Of a stretch of DNA of 64,000 bases, positions 21,948-33,339 are shown one piece after another (within the stretch, counting starts at the first letter, position 1; the number at the start of each line of letters is the position of its first letter). The stretch is from contig CM060952.1 of NCBI GenBank assembly GCA_030765055.1, positions 80,790,664 through 80,854,663 on the forward strand. Reading direction: 5' to 3'. Both the position numbers and the translations under genes were made by a program. The notes below the pieces were generated by a model that had not been told where the DNA came from, ran no database searches, and saw only the letters and a program-made list of their open reading frames with translations. The DNA comes from Mantis religiosa (lineage: Eukaryota > Arthropoda > Insecta > Mantodea > Mantidae).

Positions 21948-22373
21948 ATTAAATGGCATTAAATTTTTGTCTGGCTCTACCCTTTCATAGTGTATACACA
22001 ACTTGTAAATGGCTGTGCGGTTGCAGTATTAGATGTACGCTTTTTTCTTTCCGTGCCCTATGTTTTGAACTGAAGTGAGCAATTGGACAAAAGTAAAACG
22101 ACAAAGAAGCACGGGTATTCACACTCGCATAAGAATGCATGTATTCAGTTCGCCATGTTGGTCAGCTGGACAGCGCTTACAGACTGTCAGTAAAGCGACA
22201 GAATGAGCAAGTTGATAGAGGCTAATAGATTGTATAAAATTTTGTGGGGCTTTTGAACTCGCACTCACTACTAGTAGTGGTGGTAGCAGTAGAAGATAGT
22301 GCTAGTGTGCATTTTAAGTGTAGGTTCCGTGAACACCCATATTTTTATTCCACGAGCCGCCACTGGTATCCAT

Positions 22374-23084
22374 GGTAGCGTGTTCCACAGACGTAGCATT
22401 GTGTATGCTGGGTTATTATTGCTTCTTACATACATTTTGTATGCAGCTTGAACACGGGAGAAAAGACAACATAGCAAACGTTACGCGAAGCAGGCTACAA
22501 AGACCTTACATTCCTTCTCGTAGCAGCACGTCCCATTACCTAATTCCTTGTCGAGGAAATTGCTTGTTTATGAGCGATAAGACCAACCACTGTTGTAATG
22601 AAATGTGGCACTTCATCAAGTGTAGGCGGCCCATCAATTGCCACCCCGGCACACTTTTACTGACCATTTTAATTTCAAGATTTTCCTCTCTAATTTATGT
22701 GCTCTCTTCTACTGTTAGCACACGTGACTCTATGTTCCTGACGGCTAGAAAATTACACAAACCAACAACGTGAGCTTGGGTATTACCGAAACCTGAGAAT
22801 CTATAAGTGCATTTTTCTGACAACTGAGTGTAAACAATTTCATAACAATGGTAAATGTTCATATATAGTTCGTGATGATCCAGAGAAACGTTGTAGAAAT
22901 TCATTCTACTTTTACTTACGAAGAAATGCCTCATAAAATATGTTTACATACATTTGCCTCAATATGATTCAAATAGAAGCATAAGCGATTTTAAAATGTT
23001 TGTAGAACAGTGAGTAGAGAAAGTAGATCACGTCAGTCCTTTATCTAAGCCACGCAAGCTGACGTTTATGTAAAAATTTGAAGT
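22374..23084. other. No recognised gene
   Basis: A 133-codon open frame on the + strand (22372-22773) starts inside the hAT target duplication and shows no domain. I consider it chance. Confidence 0.4.
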
Positions 23085-23490
23085 GTTGTACTCACATGAC
23101 CCTTTCTACTCTTGTACATTTATTCCTCTATCTACTTCATGTTAATCAAGATAAACATAATCTTATAGTTAAGTACGAGGAAATATAACAGACTTTAACT
23201 GATAGTCGTTATGTGGCTTCTGATATAATATTCTATTTGTATGGCCAAGAGATAAAAAAGGAACGAGTTCTCATTTGAAAAAACAACTGAAATACGCACT
23301 GGAAAATTAAAAAAAAAACCAAATACCTCGAAAATGGTTTACTCGACACAAATTTATTTGACATAAATTGCTTCTTTTAACAATATCTATACCTTTGTGT
23401 AGTTAGATATGGTTTACCAGTTATACCAGTCATTCAGAACAAAGACGGACTTAGGAACACATTTTTAATAAAACTAACCTGAATATTATA
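23085..23490 (-). repeat. R1 dispersed repeat, reverse, long copy
   Basis: Starts cacatgaccctttctactct, then acttcatgttaatcaagata, ctgatagtcgttatgtgg, ttaacaatatctatacctt and ggtttaccagttataccag, in the usual reverse order. Confidence 0.75.
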
Positions 23491-23503
23491 TCATATATTG
23501 CAC

Positions 23504-23507
<4 letters not shown>

Positions 23508-23564
<57 letters not shown>
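23508..23564. repeat. (TA)n microsatellite
   Basis: About 57 bp of uninterrupted AT, immediately after the R1 copy. Confidence 0.97.
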
Positions 23565-23568
<4 letters not shown>

Positions 23569-24225
23569 TTTTTGAGTGTTTAAAAATGGATTTCGAGTGA
23601 GATCTCGGTAATGTTCGTTTAGTTGAAATGCAATATTTCATTTAACACAGCAAGTACTAACAGTTGCTAATAAAGTGTTTAGCGTTTAGAGGGAATTTCG
23701 TTTCATCGCATCTTTACAAATGTACACAGTATTTACAATCTGTTTCTATTTTCATGGATTCGAACCAGTGGCATCTCGAATACAAGCCAGGCGCTGCCTC
23801 AGAAGTGTGTATCTCCAGAGCCAAATTGCAGTAAGTAGGTGACGTGGATATTGCGGTATCGTCTATTAGGAACCCTTTTGCCGGAACCTGACCACAAATT
23901 TTCCACGTGAAGGGCATGTAATGTGACGCTTGACCTGAGTGTGCTGGGGGGTCTATCCACAGTGACAGCGAACAGTTCTTCAAAGACACGCCAGTCTCGG
24001 GTCACTGCGGTCTATCAACCATTACCATTTCTTTATCATAAATTAATCATGCAAACATTCTACTACTGTGACTCTGAGAAACAGGGCTGGGAGGAAAGAG
24101 CATCTGGACCAGAGTCATATGTCCCTGAACCTGAGAAAGAGTACAGTAGGGGGGAGGTTCTGAGACCTCCCCATCCATGTGACGAATAAGTACAGAGAGA
24201 AAATTCTCTGCTATGCATTGACACG
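23565..24225. other. No recognised gene
   Basis: Holds three overlapping short open frames in a GC-richer stretch (23714-24189). No domain recognised. It may be an unplaced repeat. Confidence 0.4.
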
Positions 24226-24420
24226 TCGATACTTAAGACCCTGAAAAAACCAACTGGGATGAAAGATTACGTGAAATGTAGGACAAGGAAAGCCGAGAAT
24301 GTAGTGGTTTCCACAATTCGTCGAGGTTTAGGAAGGTGGTCCAGCAGATCGAACCACGGCCTCCCGCATGAGGCACATCCCGTTTACCCCCTCTCCTCCC
24401 CATATTCTACAATCGCCCTA
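24226..24420 (-). repeat. SINE-D, reverse, tRNA-related head
   Basis: On the minus strand gtggttcgatctgctgg serves as the B box, followed by gtggaaaccactacattc, and ends with aatctttcatcccagttggt, which matches aatctttcatcctagttgac in the forward SINE-D at 52225. Confidence 0.5.
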
Positions 24421-26150
24421 TGAATGGTTTAGGCACTACACATTTAGGATTATGGACCATTCTTCAGGAATACTAATGAACGCTTCTGTGCAGATTCTGC
24501 AACGCGCCTTTGGAAGCTATTAGTTTTTCAAATGGGAAGATTTCTGGTGTGCAGCGAAATGAGATGCGTTTGCTTTGCTACCTTGTTACCCATACTCTTC
24601 ACGTTTCCCTCTTAAACATTATCTAGAGCTAACAAGTCTCCTTGGCAATAGACGTAAGGACACCGAAACATAATTTTCCAAACACCTCTAATAATACAGT
24701 AGTTAAAACCAAAATTAGAAAAAACATATTCTGAATCTTGATGGCTCCAAAATCTCGTGACATGTTATTTCTTTCCAAGGTTCGTCTTCTTGTAGTTTTC
24801 CTGTATGTCTCACGCAGTTTTCCTAGTCTTGTGTTATTTTGTCAATTTCTTCATGCACAGCTCCTTCAACGTCAGTCAGTTTAAAAGTATTATTTCTGTT
24901 TTATCTGAGTCCACACATAACTCAATTGGATTGTATTGCCAGTGGTAAAGAGGGAAGGGCATTACCTCATGTCCCATTACGATAGCAAGTTGATCCAGCT
25001 GATACACTTTTTCCTGGTTTTTAAACGGAAGAACAACTGAAATATATTTATCTTAATTATCTAGGGTAAATAAACACTGTTCCCAAATACAAAGCGTTCA
25101 CGTTCTGCAGATACAGCACTCTACAGGCTAACAGGAAGTGTACTGTTTGCTTTCTCTCGAGTTATATAAACATCTTAACCTATTCAAAGTAATTATTTTA
25201 GCACACTATGCCAACAGTTTACATTAAGGTTTCAAGTATTTACAAACATACGTAAGTTATCAACCAATAATGATGGTCATTACAGTGCTCAGGTCGCGAA
25301 GCGTCGTTATTATTTGTATTATGAAGCTATCTGAACTAAAATATGGACTTTTTACGGCTGTGTTAGAAACATTACTTCGTACCTTCCTGGTGGATTCCGT
25401 TTTGCAAAATTTGGACGTTTATTTTAGCGAATATAGTATTTATTAAAGATGAATTCACTTGGTGCTCTTACCACCCAACTTTAGGGGAATGCAATACGAA
25501 AGCATCGCAAGACTCGAAAGGTGGCACACAACGACAAAAATCATCCCATTTGAGTTACAGAAAGGGGTTATAAAACTAAGTTATCTCCTTCAAATTGAGG
25601 AGCTTGAAGATAGGTAAGCGACCCTGGTCATGACAGCCAACTTTCCGGCTGGGAGTGTCAAGATGCTGACCACATCTCCTCCCCGTATCGGTTGGATGAT
25701 CGCCCACCTTGCGTATGTGGGCGTGAGTGCGGCAGTCGGGTTGGCAGGCCCTGGTCCGATATGAACTGTAGTGTCACGGGTTTAACTTTTAACTCGTTCA
25801 AAGTTCAAAGACGAGAGACGTATTCATAGAAGTATTCTCGTCTTTTCTAGACGAGAAGGAAATGCCAGAAGTCTGAAGAATGCCGACCATTAAAGAAGTG
25901 CTGGGAAGGTTACGATTCCTTCGCCGTCATAACCTTGACATTTCAGGAACAAAAAAAGTGCAGTCATAGCGCCACAATACAAAAACTTCTACTTATATTT
26001 AAACATGAACCAAAACAAACAGAGTCAGCTGTTCTAGATGTCACGACGTTTCTCTGAAAGACAAATTTTATTTTCTCTACTGCAAAGTACCGACCTGGAC
26101 ACTCCATGAATTCATTACACTTACATAGCTTTCTCTGGCAATCCAAATAC
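24421..26150. other. No recognised gene
   Basis: Mostly AT-rich. A GC-richer block at 25605-25790 (ctttccggctgggagtgtc, then gtatgtgggcgtgagtgcgg) looks like part of an interspersed repeat, but it has no second copy in the window. Confidence 0.4.
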
Positions 26151-26154
26151 TATT

Positions 26155-26545
26155 CTTACAAACACTTACTTCTCTATGTTCAAGATAAACATCTTATTGC
26201 TAGGTACAAGGGTATACAGTAGACTTTAACTGATAGTCCAATATTTTAAACAGCTGGTCGCTATGTTATGACTAACATCTCATTCTCTTCGTTTGTATGA
26301 CCAAGAGATTAAAAAAGGAATAACGAATTCCTGTTTCAGAAAAGTGTAGCTATTGAAAAACTGAATCAATTAACAAGGATTATCTATAAACTAGTTCACC
26401 CCACAAAAGGACATCAATTACGTGTTTTAACAAGATCTACATTTTTTGTACAGTAACATTTTCTCTAACTCTTACTGTTTACCAGTTGTGCCAAGTTAGT
26501 CAAAACGAAAAGAACTTCTGAGGATGTTCTAGATAATATATTTTA
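26155..26545 (-). repeat. R1 dispersed repeat, reverse, long copy
   Basis: Contains gttcaagataaacatcttat, agactttaactgatagtcca, gaccaagagattaaaaaagg, ttttaacaagatctacattt and actgtttaccagttgtgcc. Confidence 0.75.
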
Positions 26546-27764
26546 TTTGTATAAAATATCTTAAACATGTATTTTAATCAAATTCGTTATAACCAGCTTT
26601 TAAAAAATAACAATTTACGAAACATTTTTTATGCAAAGGGTAGGTATGAGGGTTGGAAAATTTAAATGAAAATCTTTTGAGTAGTATTCTTTGAAAGATC
26701 TTCAAAATTAACACTAAAATTTAAACGAGTTTTCGTTTTTGAGTGATGCTGTATGCACACATGGATAATATTTTTTCTTCAACTTTTTAGTCCAAGGAAA
26801 ACTCAAAAGCACTTTTGTCGAATTCTTGAAATGTTGCACGAAATGCAAAATTTTCTTTTATACCATGTACGTGGTACATAAAAGTAATACACGACACTGT
26901 ATACAGAAATTTAAGTGAATGTAGGACAGAAGAGGATTTAAACAAAATATAACATTTGCATAGCAGAAGATTAAGCACAAAATCTACATAATGCTTCTAG
27001 CAGGAAGACATATAAACTAAAGGTTTATGTACTGACCGCCAGTGAACATGAGATACCATCAGAAGAGTCAGCCAGTGACTTACGGTCTCCATCCCCAACT
27101 CAGGCAGACAAGAGAAATTGGCTGCTTCTCAAGGTATTAATACTCGCTGTATCGTGAAATCAGTCTGTCATACAAGCTAGTGCATTCAAAACAGCTGGTC
27201 ACGCACTGGTTTATTTTTAACTATCTGCATTCCTCGTAAAACAATTAACACCTAAATTTTACTCGGTGTAAAACTTTTTACACAAGTTTAATTAGACTCA
27301 TTTCACACTTGCTTTTAGATAAAACGCTAAGTAAGAATATAGTCAACTCCAAGTTAAGCACTAATGTTTCAAGACTCCCGGTGGCTATTTTAACTTCCAC
27401 TGTCTGAATAAATAGAAGCATAAGTAATAACAAATTCTCATTTGGAAAGTTTAACTATAGAGCGGCCGAGGAAAGCACGTGCATTTTCCACATCTTTACT
27501 GGCAGTTTTTCTGTGTCCAGGAGATGGGATCGTTGATCCATGCAATGACATTTGTATGAGAAATGTCAGGGCCAACTGATTGCATTCCTTCTAGTGATGC
27601 AAATAACTACGTCAGGGTAAATATCATGCGACCCCCTTTGTTTGTCAAGCTAATACATTAACTTAGGATTCGATGACCTAATGGTCGATATGGCATATCC
27701 GTAATTGTTCTGCAAGGTACAGCCTCCTGAAACCTGGCAATGGATTGTAAAATTAAATAATACC
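26546..27764. other. No recognised gene
   Basis: AT-rich. The last 25 bp (caaaaggctaaggaaacg) look like the degenerate end of a satellite unit. Confidence 0.4.
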
Positions 27765-27789
27765 AAAACAAAAGGCTAAGGAAACGTAA

Positions 27790-29934
27790 ATGCAACCTAA
27801 GTCTAAATGTTGTAGAGATAAACCGTCAAACTACGGACAACGTCGGGTATTTCAGCTAGTAACAAAGAAACACAAGGCTACTGTACAAGTACAACCTAAG
27901 TCTAAATGTTGTAGAGATAAACCGCCAAACTACGGACAACGTCGGTTATTTCAACTAGTAACAAAGAAACACAAGGCTGTTGTACAAGTAAAACCTAAGT
28001 CTAAATGTTGTAGAGATAAACCGTTAAACTACGGACAACGTCGGGTATTTCAACTAGTAACAAAGAAACACAAGGCTACTGTACAAGTACAACCTAATTC
28101 TAAATGTTGTAGAGATAAACCGCAAAACTACGGACAACGTCGGTTATTTCAACTAGTAACAAAGAAACACAAGGCTGTTGTACAAGTAAAACCTAAGTCT
28201 AAATGTTGTGGAGATAAACCGTTAAACTACGGGCAACGTCGGTTATTTCAGCTAGTAACAAAGAAACACAAGGCTGTTGTACAAAAACAACCTAAGTCTA
28301 AATGTTGTAGAGATAAACCGTCAAACTACGGACAACGTCGGGTATTTCAGCTAGTAACAGAGAAACACAAGGCTGTTGTACAAGTACAACCTAAGTCTAA
28401 ATGTTGTAGATATAAACTGTCAATCTACGGACAATGTCAGGTATTTCAGCTAGTAACAAAGAAACACAAGACTGTTGTACAAGTACAACCTAAGCCTAAA
28501 TGTTGTAGAGATAAACTGTCAATCTACGGACAATGTCAGGTATTTCAACTAGTAACAAAGAAACACAAGACTATTGTACAAGTACAACCTAAGTCTAAAT
28601 GTTGTAGAGATAAACCGTCAAACTACGGACAATGTCAGGTATTTCAACTTGTAACAAAGAAACACAAGACTATTGTACAAGTACAACCTAAGTCTAAATG
28701 TTGTAGAGATAAACCGTCAAACTACGGACAACGTCGGGTATTTCAACTAGTAACAAAGAAACACAAGACTATTGTACAAGTACAACCTAAGTCTAAATGT
28801 TGTAGAGATAAACTGTCAATCTACGGACAATGTCAGGTATTTCAGCTAGTAACAAAGAAACACAAGACTATTGTACAAGTACAACCTAAGTCTAAATGTT
28901 GTAGAGATAAACCGCCAAACTACGGACAACGTCGGTTATTTCAACTAGTAACAAAGAAACACAAGGCTGTTGTACAAGTAAAACCTAAGTCTAAATGTTG
29001 TAGAGATAAACCGTTAAACTACGGACAACGTCGGGTATTTCAACTAGTAACAAAGAAACACAAGGCTACTGTACAAGTACAACCTAAGTCTAAATGTTGT
29101 AGAGATAAACCGCCAAACTACGGACAACGTCGGTTATTTCAACTAGTAACAAAGAAACACAAGGCTGTTGTACAAGTAAAACCTAAGTCTAAATGTTCTG
29201 GAGATAAACCGTTAAACTACGGGCAACGTCGGTTATTTCAGCTAGTAACAAAGAAACACAAGGCTGTTGTACAAAAACAACCTAAGTCTAAATGTTGTAG
29301 AGATAAACCGTCAAACTACGGACAACGTCGGGTATTTCAGCTAGTAACAGAGAAACACAAGGCTGTTGTACAAGTACAACCTAAGTCTAAATGTTGTAGA
29401 TATAAACTGTCAATCTACGGACAATGTCAGGTATTTCAGCTAGTAACAAAGAAACACAAGACTGTTGTACAAGTACAACCTAAGCCTAAATGTTGTAGAG
29501 ATAAACTGTCAATCTACGGACAATGTCAGGTATTTCAACTAGTAACAAAGAAACACAAGACTATTGTACAAGTACAACCTAAGTCTAAATGTTGTAGAGA
29601 TAAACCGTCAAACTACGGACAATGTCAGGTATTTCAACTTGTAACAAAGAAACACAAGACTATTGTACAAGTACAACCTAAGTCTAAATGTTGTAGAGAT
29701 AAACCGTCAAACTACGGACAACGTCGGGTATTTCAACTAGTAACAAAGAAACACAAGACTATTGTACAAGTACAACCTAAGTCTAAATGTTGTAGAGATA
29801 AACCGTTAAACTACGGACAACGTCGGCTATTTCAACTAGTAACAAAGAAACACAAGACTATTGTACAAGTACAACCTAAGTCTAAATGTTGTAGAGATAA
29901 ACCGTCAAACTACGGACAACGTCGGGTATTTTAA
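27790..29934 (+). other. 714-codon open frame made of 33-residue repeats (satellite)
   Basis: This frame runs through 21.6 units of the 99-bp satellite. Because 99 is a multiple of three, each unit adds the same 33 residues, typically QPKSKCCRDKPSNYGQRRVF followed by QLVTKKHKATVQV. The predicted product is basic and has a CC pair per unit, no signal peptide, no membrane segment and no domain I know. It ends where one unit has TAA for CAA; later units carry the frame on. Most differences between units change the amino acid (P/L, S/P/L/Q, N/I, RRV/RRL/CQV, AT/AV/TI), so there is no sign of selection on protein sequence. I infer satellite DNA with an open frame by chance. A repetitive structural or venom-like protein cannot be excluded without RNA data. 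Confidence 0.6.
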
Positions 29935-31535
29935 CTAGTAACAAAGAAACACAAGACTATTGTACAAGTACAACCTAAGTCTAAATGTTGTAGAGATAAA
30001 CCGTCAAACTACGGACAATGTCAGGTATTTCAACTAGTAACAAAGAAACACAAGACTATTGTACAAGTACAACCTAAGTCTAAATGTTGTAGAGATAAAC
30101 CGTCAAACTACGGACAACGTCGGGTATTTCAACTAGTAACAAAGAAACACAAGACTATTGTACAAGTACAACCTAAGTCTAAATGTTGTAGAGATAAACT
30201 GTCAATCTACGGACAATGTCAGGTATTTCAGCTAGTAACAAAGAAACACAAGACTATTGTACAAGTACAACCTAAGTCTAAATGTTGTAGAGATAAACCG
30301 TCAAACTACGGACAACGTCGGGTATTTCAGTTAGTAACAAAGAAACACAAGACTATTGTACAAGTACAACCTAAGTCTAAATGTTGTAGAGATAAACTGT
30401 CAATCTACGGACAATGTCAGGTATTTCAGCTAGTAACAAAGAAACACAAGACTGTTGTACAAGTACAACCTAAGCCTAAATGTTGTAGAGATAAACTGTC
30501 AATCTACGGACAATGTCAGGTATTTCAACTAGTAACAAAGAAACACAAGACTATTGTACAAGTACAACCTAAGTCTAAATGTTGTAGAGATAAACCGTCA
30601 AACTACGGACAACGTCGGGTATTTCAGCTAGTAACAAAGAAACACAAGACTATTGTACAAGTACAACCTAAGTCTAAATGTTGTAGAGATAAACCGTCAA
30701 ACTACGGACAACGTCGGGTATTTCAACTAGTAACAAAGAAACACAAGACTATTGTACAAGTACAATCTAAGTCTAAATGTTGTAGAGATAAACCGTCAAA
30801 CTACGGACAACGTCGGGTATTTCAGCTAGTAACAAAGAAACACAAGACTATTGTACAAGTACAATCTAAGTCTAAATGTTGTAGAGATAAACTGTCAAAC
30901 TACGGACAACGTCGGGTATTTCAACTAGTAACAAAGAAACACAAGACTATTGTACAAGTACAATCTAAGTCTAAATGTTGTAGAGATAAACCGTCAAACT
31001 ACGGACAATGTCAGGTATTTCAACTAGTAACAAAGAAACACAAGACTATTGTACAAGTACAACCTAAGTCTAAATGTTGTAGAGATAAACTGTCAATCTA
31101 CGGACAAGTCAGGTATTTCAACTAGTAACAAAGAAACACAAGACTATTGTACAAGTACAACCTAAGTCTAAATGTTGTAGAGATAAACTGTCAATCTACG
31201 GACAAGTCAGGTATTTCAACTAGTAACAAAGAAACACAAGACTATTGTACAAGTACAACCTAAGTCTAAATGTTGTAGAGATAAACTGTCAATCTACGGA
31301 CAAGTCAGGTATTTCAACTAGTAACAAAGAAACACAAGACTATTGTACAAGTACAACCTAAGTCTAAATGTTGTAGAGATAAACTGTCAATCTACGGACA
31401 AGTCAGGTATTTCAACTAGTAACAAACAAACACAAGACTATTGTACAAGTACAACCTAAGTCTAAATGTTGTAGAGATAAACTATCAAACCACGGACGTC
31501 AGGAATTTCGGTTAGTAACAAGGAAACGCGGCTAC
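27793..31535 (+). repeat. 99-bp satellite array, 38 copies
   Basis: Units start caacctaagtctaaatgttg and recur every 99 bp from 27793 to 31060 (34 starts). The unit starting at 31060 and the three after it are 98 bp long and share the same deletion (ggacaagtcagg for ggacaatgtcagg). The 38th unit is diverged and ends at the SINE. A marker variant (gtaacagagaaacac) occurs at 28354 and 29344, 990 bp apart, and neighbouring variants match too, so a block of ten units was duplicated. Confidence 0.98.
31517..31535 (+). repeat. Target-site duplication of the SINE in the satellite, left
   Basis: aacaaggaaacgcggctac, matched by aacaaagaaacgctaggctac (21 bp) at 31866-31886 with one substitution and a 2-bp indel. 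The sequence is itself satellite sequence. Confidence 0.7.
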
Positions 31536-31865
31536 GTCACGGCTGAGTGGTTAGACCGCTTGGCTTTCACCAAGGCGGCCCAGGTTCGATCCCAGGCAAA
31601 CACAAAGTGAGATTTGTGCAGGACAACATGGCACTCAGACGGGTTTTCATCCGGTTTCCCACGTCAGCATTCCACCAATTGTTCCATCATCTCGCCCTTA
31701 TACTATCAACCACCTCCTTAACCCTCACACTAGGCATCGGACAGATCACCCACCCTGGTTTTCTATCAGATCCGAGGCTTCGGTTCCTCAGGCCCGCCTT
31801 AAGAGATAGAGGAACAAGAATCCCCTAACGTCACGATAGTGGTACAACTAGGGATGCTGAAGAAG
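31536..31865 (+). repeat. SINE-C, full length, tRNA-Glu-like head, inserted in the satellite
   Basis: The head reads gtcacggctgagtggttaga, then cttggctttcaccaag with TTC in the anticodon position (tRNA-Glu type), then B box caggttcgatcccagg. The body holds gtgagatttgtgcaggac and a 3' part with gatccgaggcttcggttcc. Satellite sequence continues on the far side. Confidence 0.85.
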
Positions 31866-31886
31866 AACAAAGAAACGCTAGGCTAC

Positions 31887-31960
31887 TGAATGTACAAGTA
31901 TAACTAATGTCAAAATGTAGAAATAAACCGTCAAACCACGGTATTTCAGCTTCAGTAAAA
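31887..31960 (+). repeat. Degenerate 99-bp satellite remnant beyond the SINE
   Basis: tgtacaagtataactaatgt, then atgtagaaataaaccgtcaa and ccacggtatttcag, follow the unit in order with many differences. The array therefore once extended past the SINE site. Confidence 0.85.
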
Positions 31961-33250
31961 TAAATATTTTTGTTTGCTCTAATCATAAGAGGAGGGGGTT
32001 TATTTGCTGTTCCAAGTAACAAAATGCAGACCTCTGAACATTCGACATCTCTCGTCCGGGCGCTTCTTTTTTCTCTGCTTACAAACTGAGTCGAAAATAA
32101 GAGCTAAAAGCCTTTCTGCTAAGAGCTTTCAACCGATCTCAAATCCCCGAACTTTTCTCCCTTCTCTTCATTTTAAGAGCGTAGTTCGCGATGTGTTCGC
32201 CGTCAAGCGTCGGATTACGTCCAAGGTTCACCTTGCACAAGACGTGTACACGGAAAGAGCCTACCTTCCTGAACCAAGTCACAAATCACATTAAAGCTTT
32301 TTACCATAGTTGGCGGACCGCGTAAATGTTCACGCCTATATTTCACCTTAAATTCACTCTTTTAATAATAATCTTCTGATGTGGTACACTCAATAGACTT
32401 TCTCTACTCTTGTAGAAACACTTATTTGTCTATCTACTTCATGTTAATCAACATAAACATAACTATTCCTAAGGAAGCTTATTTTTCTCTACTTAAATTT
32501 AAGGAGACAGTGCACAGTGAAAAGTTCATTATCACATGTGTTTTTCTTTAAAAAATTCTCTGAAATTTAATGTTTTATTTATGCTGTTTATACGATTACT
32601 GCCATCTTAAAGGGCTTTTAAGTGAAATAAGCTGCGCTTTAAATTTATACGTGGAAACAATTCAAATACGTTTTTCTTACTATATAAAAACATCTTTTTT
32701 CTCAGGTAGTGATCTGAAATTTTGTGCACTTGTTTGTCACATATCTATATCTTCTCTGTAAGCGCACTTCTTACTAAGCATACGTTTGTGGAGACCGAAA
32801 ACTCAAATTGCTTATTCATACATTTTTTTAATTTAGTAATTCTTGTTGTATACTTGGTATATTTGATAAGTTCTACTTCCCAGAGTATCTTCAGAAAATG
32901 TATGAATCTGTTCGGTTGTGTTGGTTTACAAGGAAAAGATACATAAGGTTTCTTTTTCTTTTTTTTTTTTTAAGTTTTTGTAAAACTTTTTTCGACATAA
33001 TTTTTATACATTAGAATCGTAAAAGCTAAACTAAAATAATTATCATTTGGTTCTGATTATGGAGTAAAAATTTGAATTATTTTAACTTTATATGCTTTTG
33101 TGTATTTTAGTTTTTGTGAAGTGATGTAAAATATTTATTCAAAGTTCGTTGTTTCTTAGATCGTATTTGCAGAAATGTTTCATTACGTATAGTTTTATTT
33201 TCTTCGGGGTATAAGGAAGAGAGTGTGAATTTAAAGTCAGTAACAACTGG
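31961..33250. other. No recognised gene; short R1 fragment inside
   Basis: A reverse R1 fragment lies at about 32392-32472 (actttctctactcttgtaga, acttcatgttaatcaacat). The rest is AT-rich without recognised content. Confidence 0.45.
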
Positions 33251-33278
33251 GAGTGAGTGAGTGAGTGAGTGAGTGAGT
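33251..33278. repeat. (GAGT)7 microsatellite
   Basis: Seven GAGT units directly before agagaaagtagtgtga, which is the R1 end motif. The short repeat appears to have grown from gagtagagaaagt. Confidence 0.9.
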
Positions 33279-33339
33279 AGAGAAAGTAGTGTGATCACAT
33301 AAATACAAAATGATTTAGGAGCAGAAACCGACGGTGGAG

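Larger units (their letters stand above)
21134..21990. mobile_element. Foldback element with tRNA-like sequences, inside the hAT
   Basis: Two arms of about 335 bp (21181-21511 and 21652-21990) are inverted copies of each other with only scattered differences. The outer part of the left arm (21141-21212) is also a direct repeat of its inner end (21461-21532), and the right arm begins and ends with taccctttcatag, so each arm is more than one unit of a repeat of about 325 bp. The insertion is flanked by an exact 10-bp repeat, tgtatacaca (21124-21133 and 21991-22000). The spacer (21512-21651) holds a partial third tRNA-like head joined to a SINE-B piece. There is no protein-coding capacity. The class of element is unknown. 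Confidence 0.88.
20956..22090 (+). pseudogene. hAT transposase N-terminus (TTF-type zinc finger), split
   Basis: Before the nested element come MNLFDFILSK (20957-20986), then LTYEEKVRA and KRLGRPQPNL (about 20995-21069), and RKFNNNV in another frame. After it come CKWLCGCSIRCTLFSF and RALCFELK (22004-22075). A conserved G-R-P-x-P block followed by W-L-C-G-C is the hallmark of the N-terminal region with a TTF-type zinc finger in one hAT clade (the ZMYM1-like transposases). Stops and frameshifts break it, and the catalytic and C-terminal parts are deleted. Leaving out the nested insert plus one copy of its 10-bp duplication brings the two halves into the expected order. Confidence 0.8.
20354..22365 (+). 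mobile_element. hAT transposon, decayed, with a nested foldback element
   Basis: The ends are caggggcggct on the left and, on the minus strand, cagtggcggct on the right: an 11-bp terminal inverted repeat with one mismatch. The exact 8-bp duplication gtatccat flanks it. Near both ends the same-direction motif gtgaac(a/c)ccc(c)aatatt occurs (20388 and 22329), a candidate transposase-binding site. Without the nested insertion the element is about 1.15 kb, so most of the transposase gene is gone. Only an N-terminal pseudogene is left. Confidence 0.93.

Noticed and set aside
22372..22773. 133-codon frame next to the hAT element
   Set aside because: The start lies in the target-site duplication, and there is no domain or composition bias.
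25605..25790. GC-richer block as an exon or a CpG island
   Set aside because: No open frame or splice pattern is seen; it looks like repeat sequence but has no second copy here.
27793..31500. CRISPR-like array (regular repeats)
   Set aside because: There are no spacers: the whole 99-bp unit is repeated head to tail, and the window is eukaryotic.
31547..31828. 93-codon frame after the satellite
   Set aside because: It lies wholly within SINE-C.
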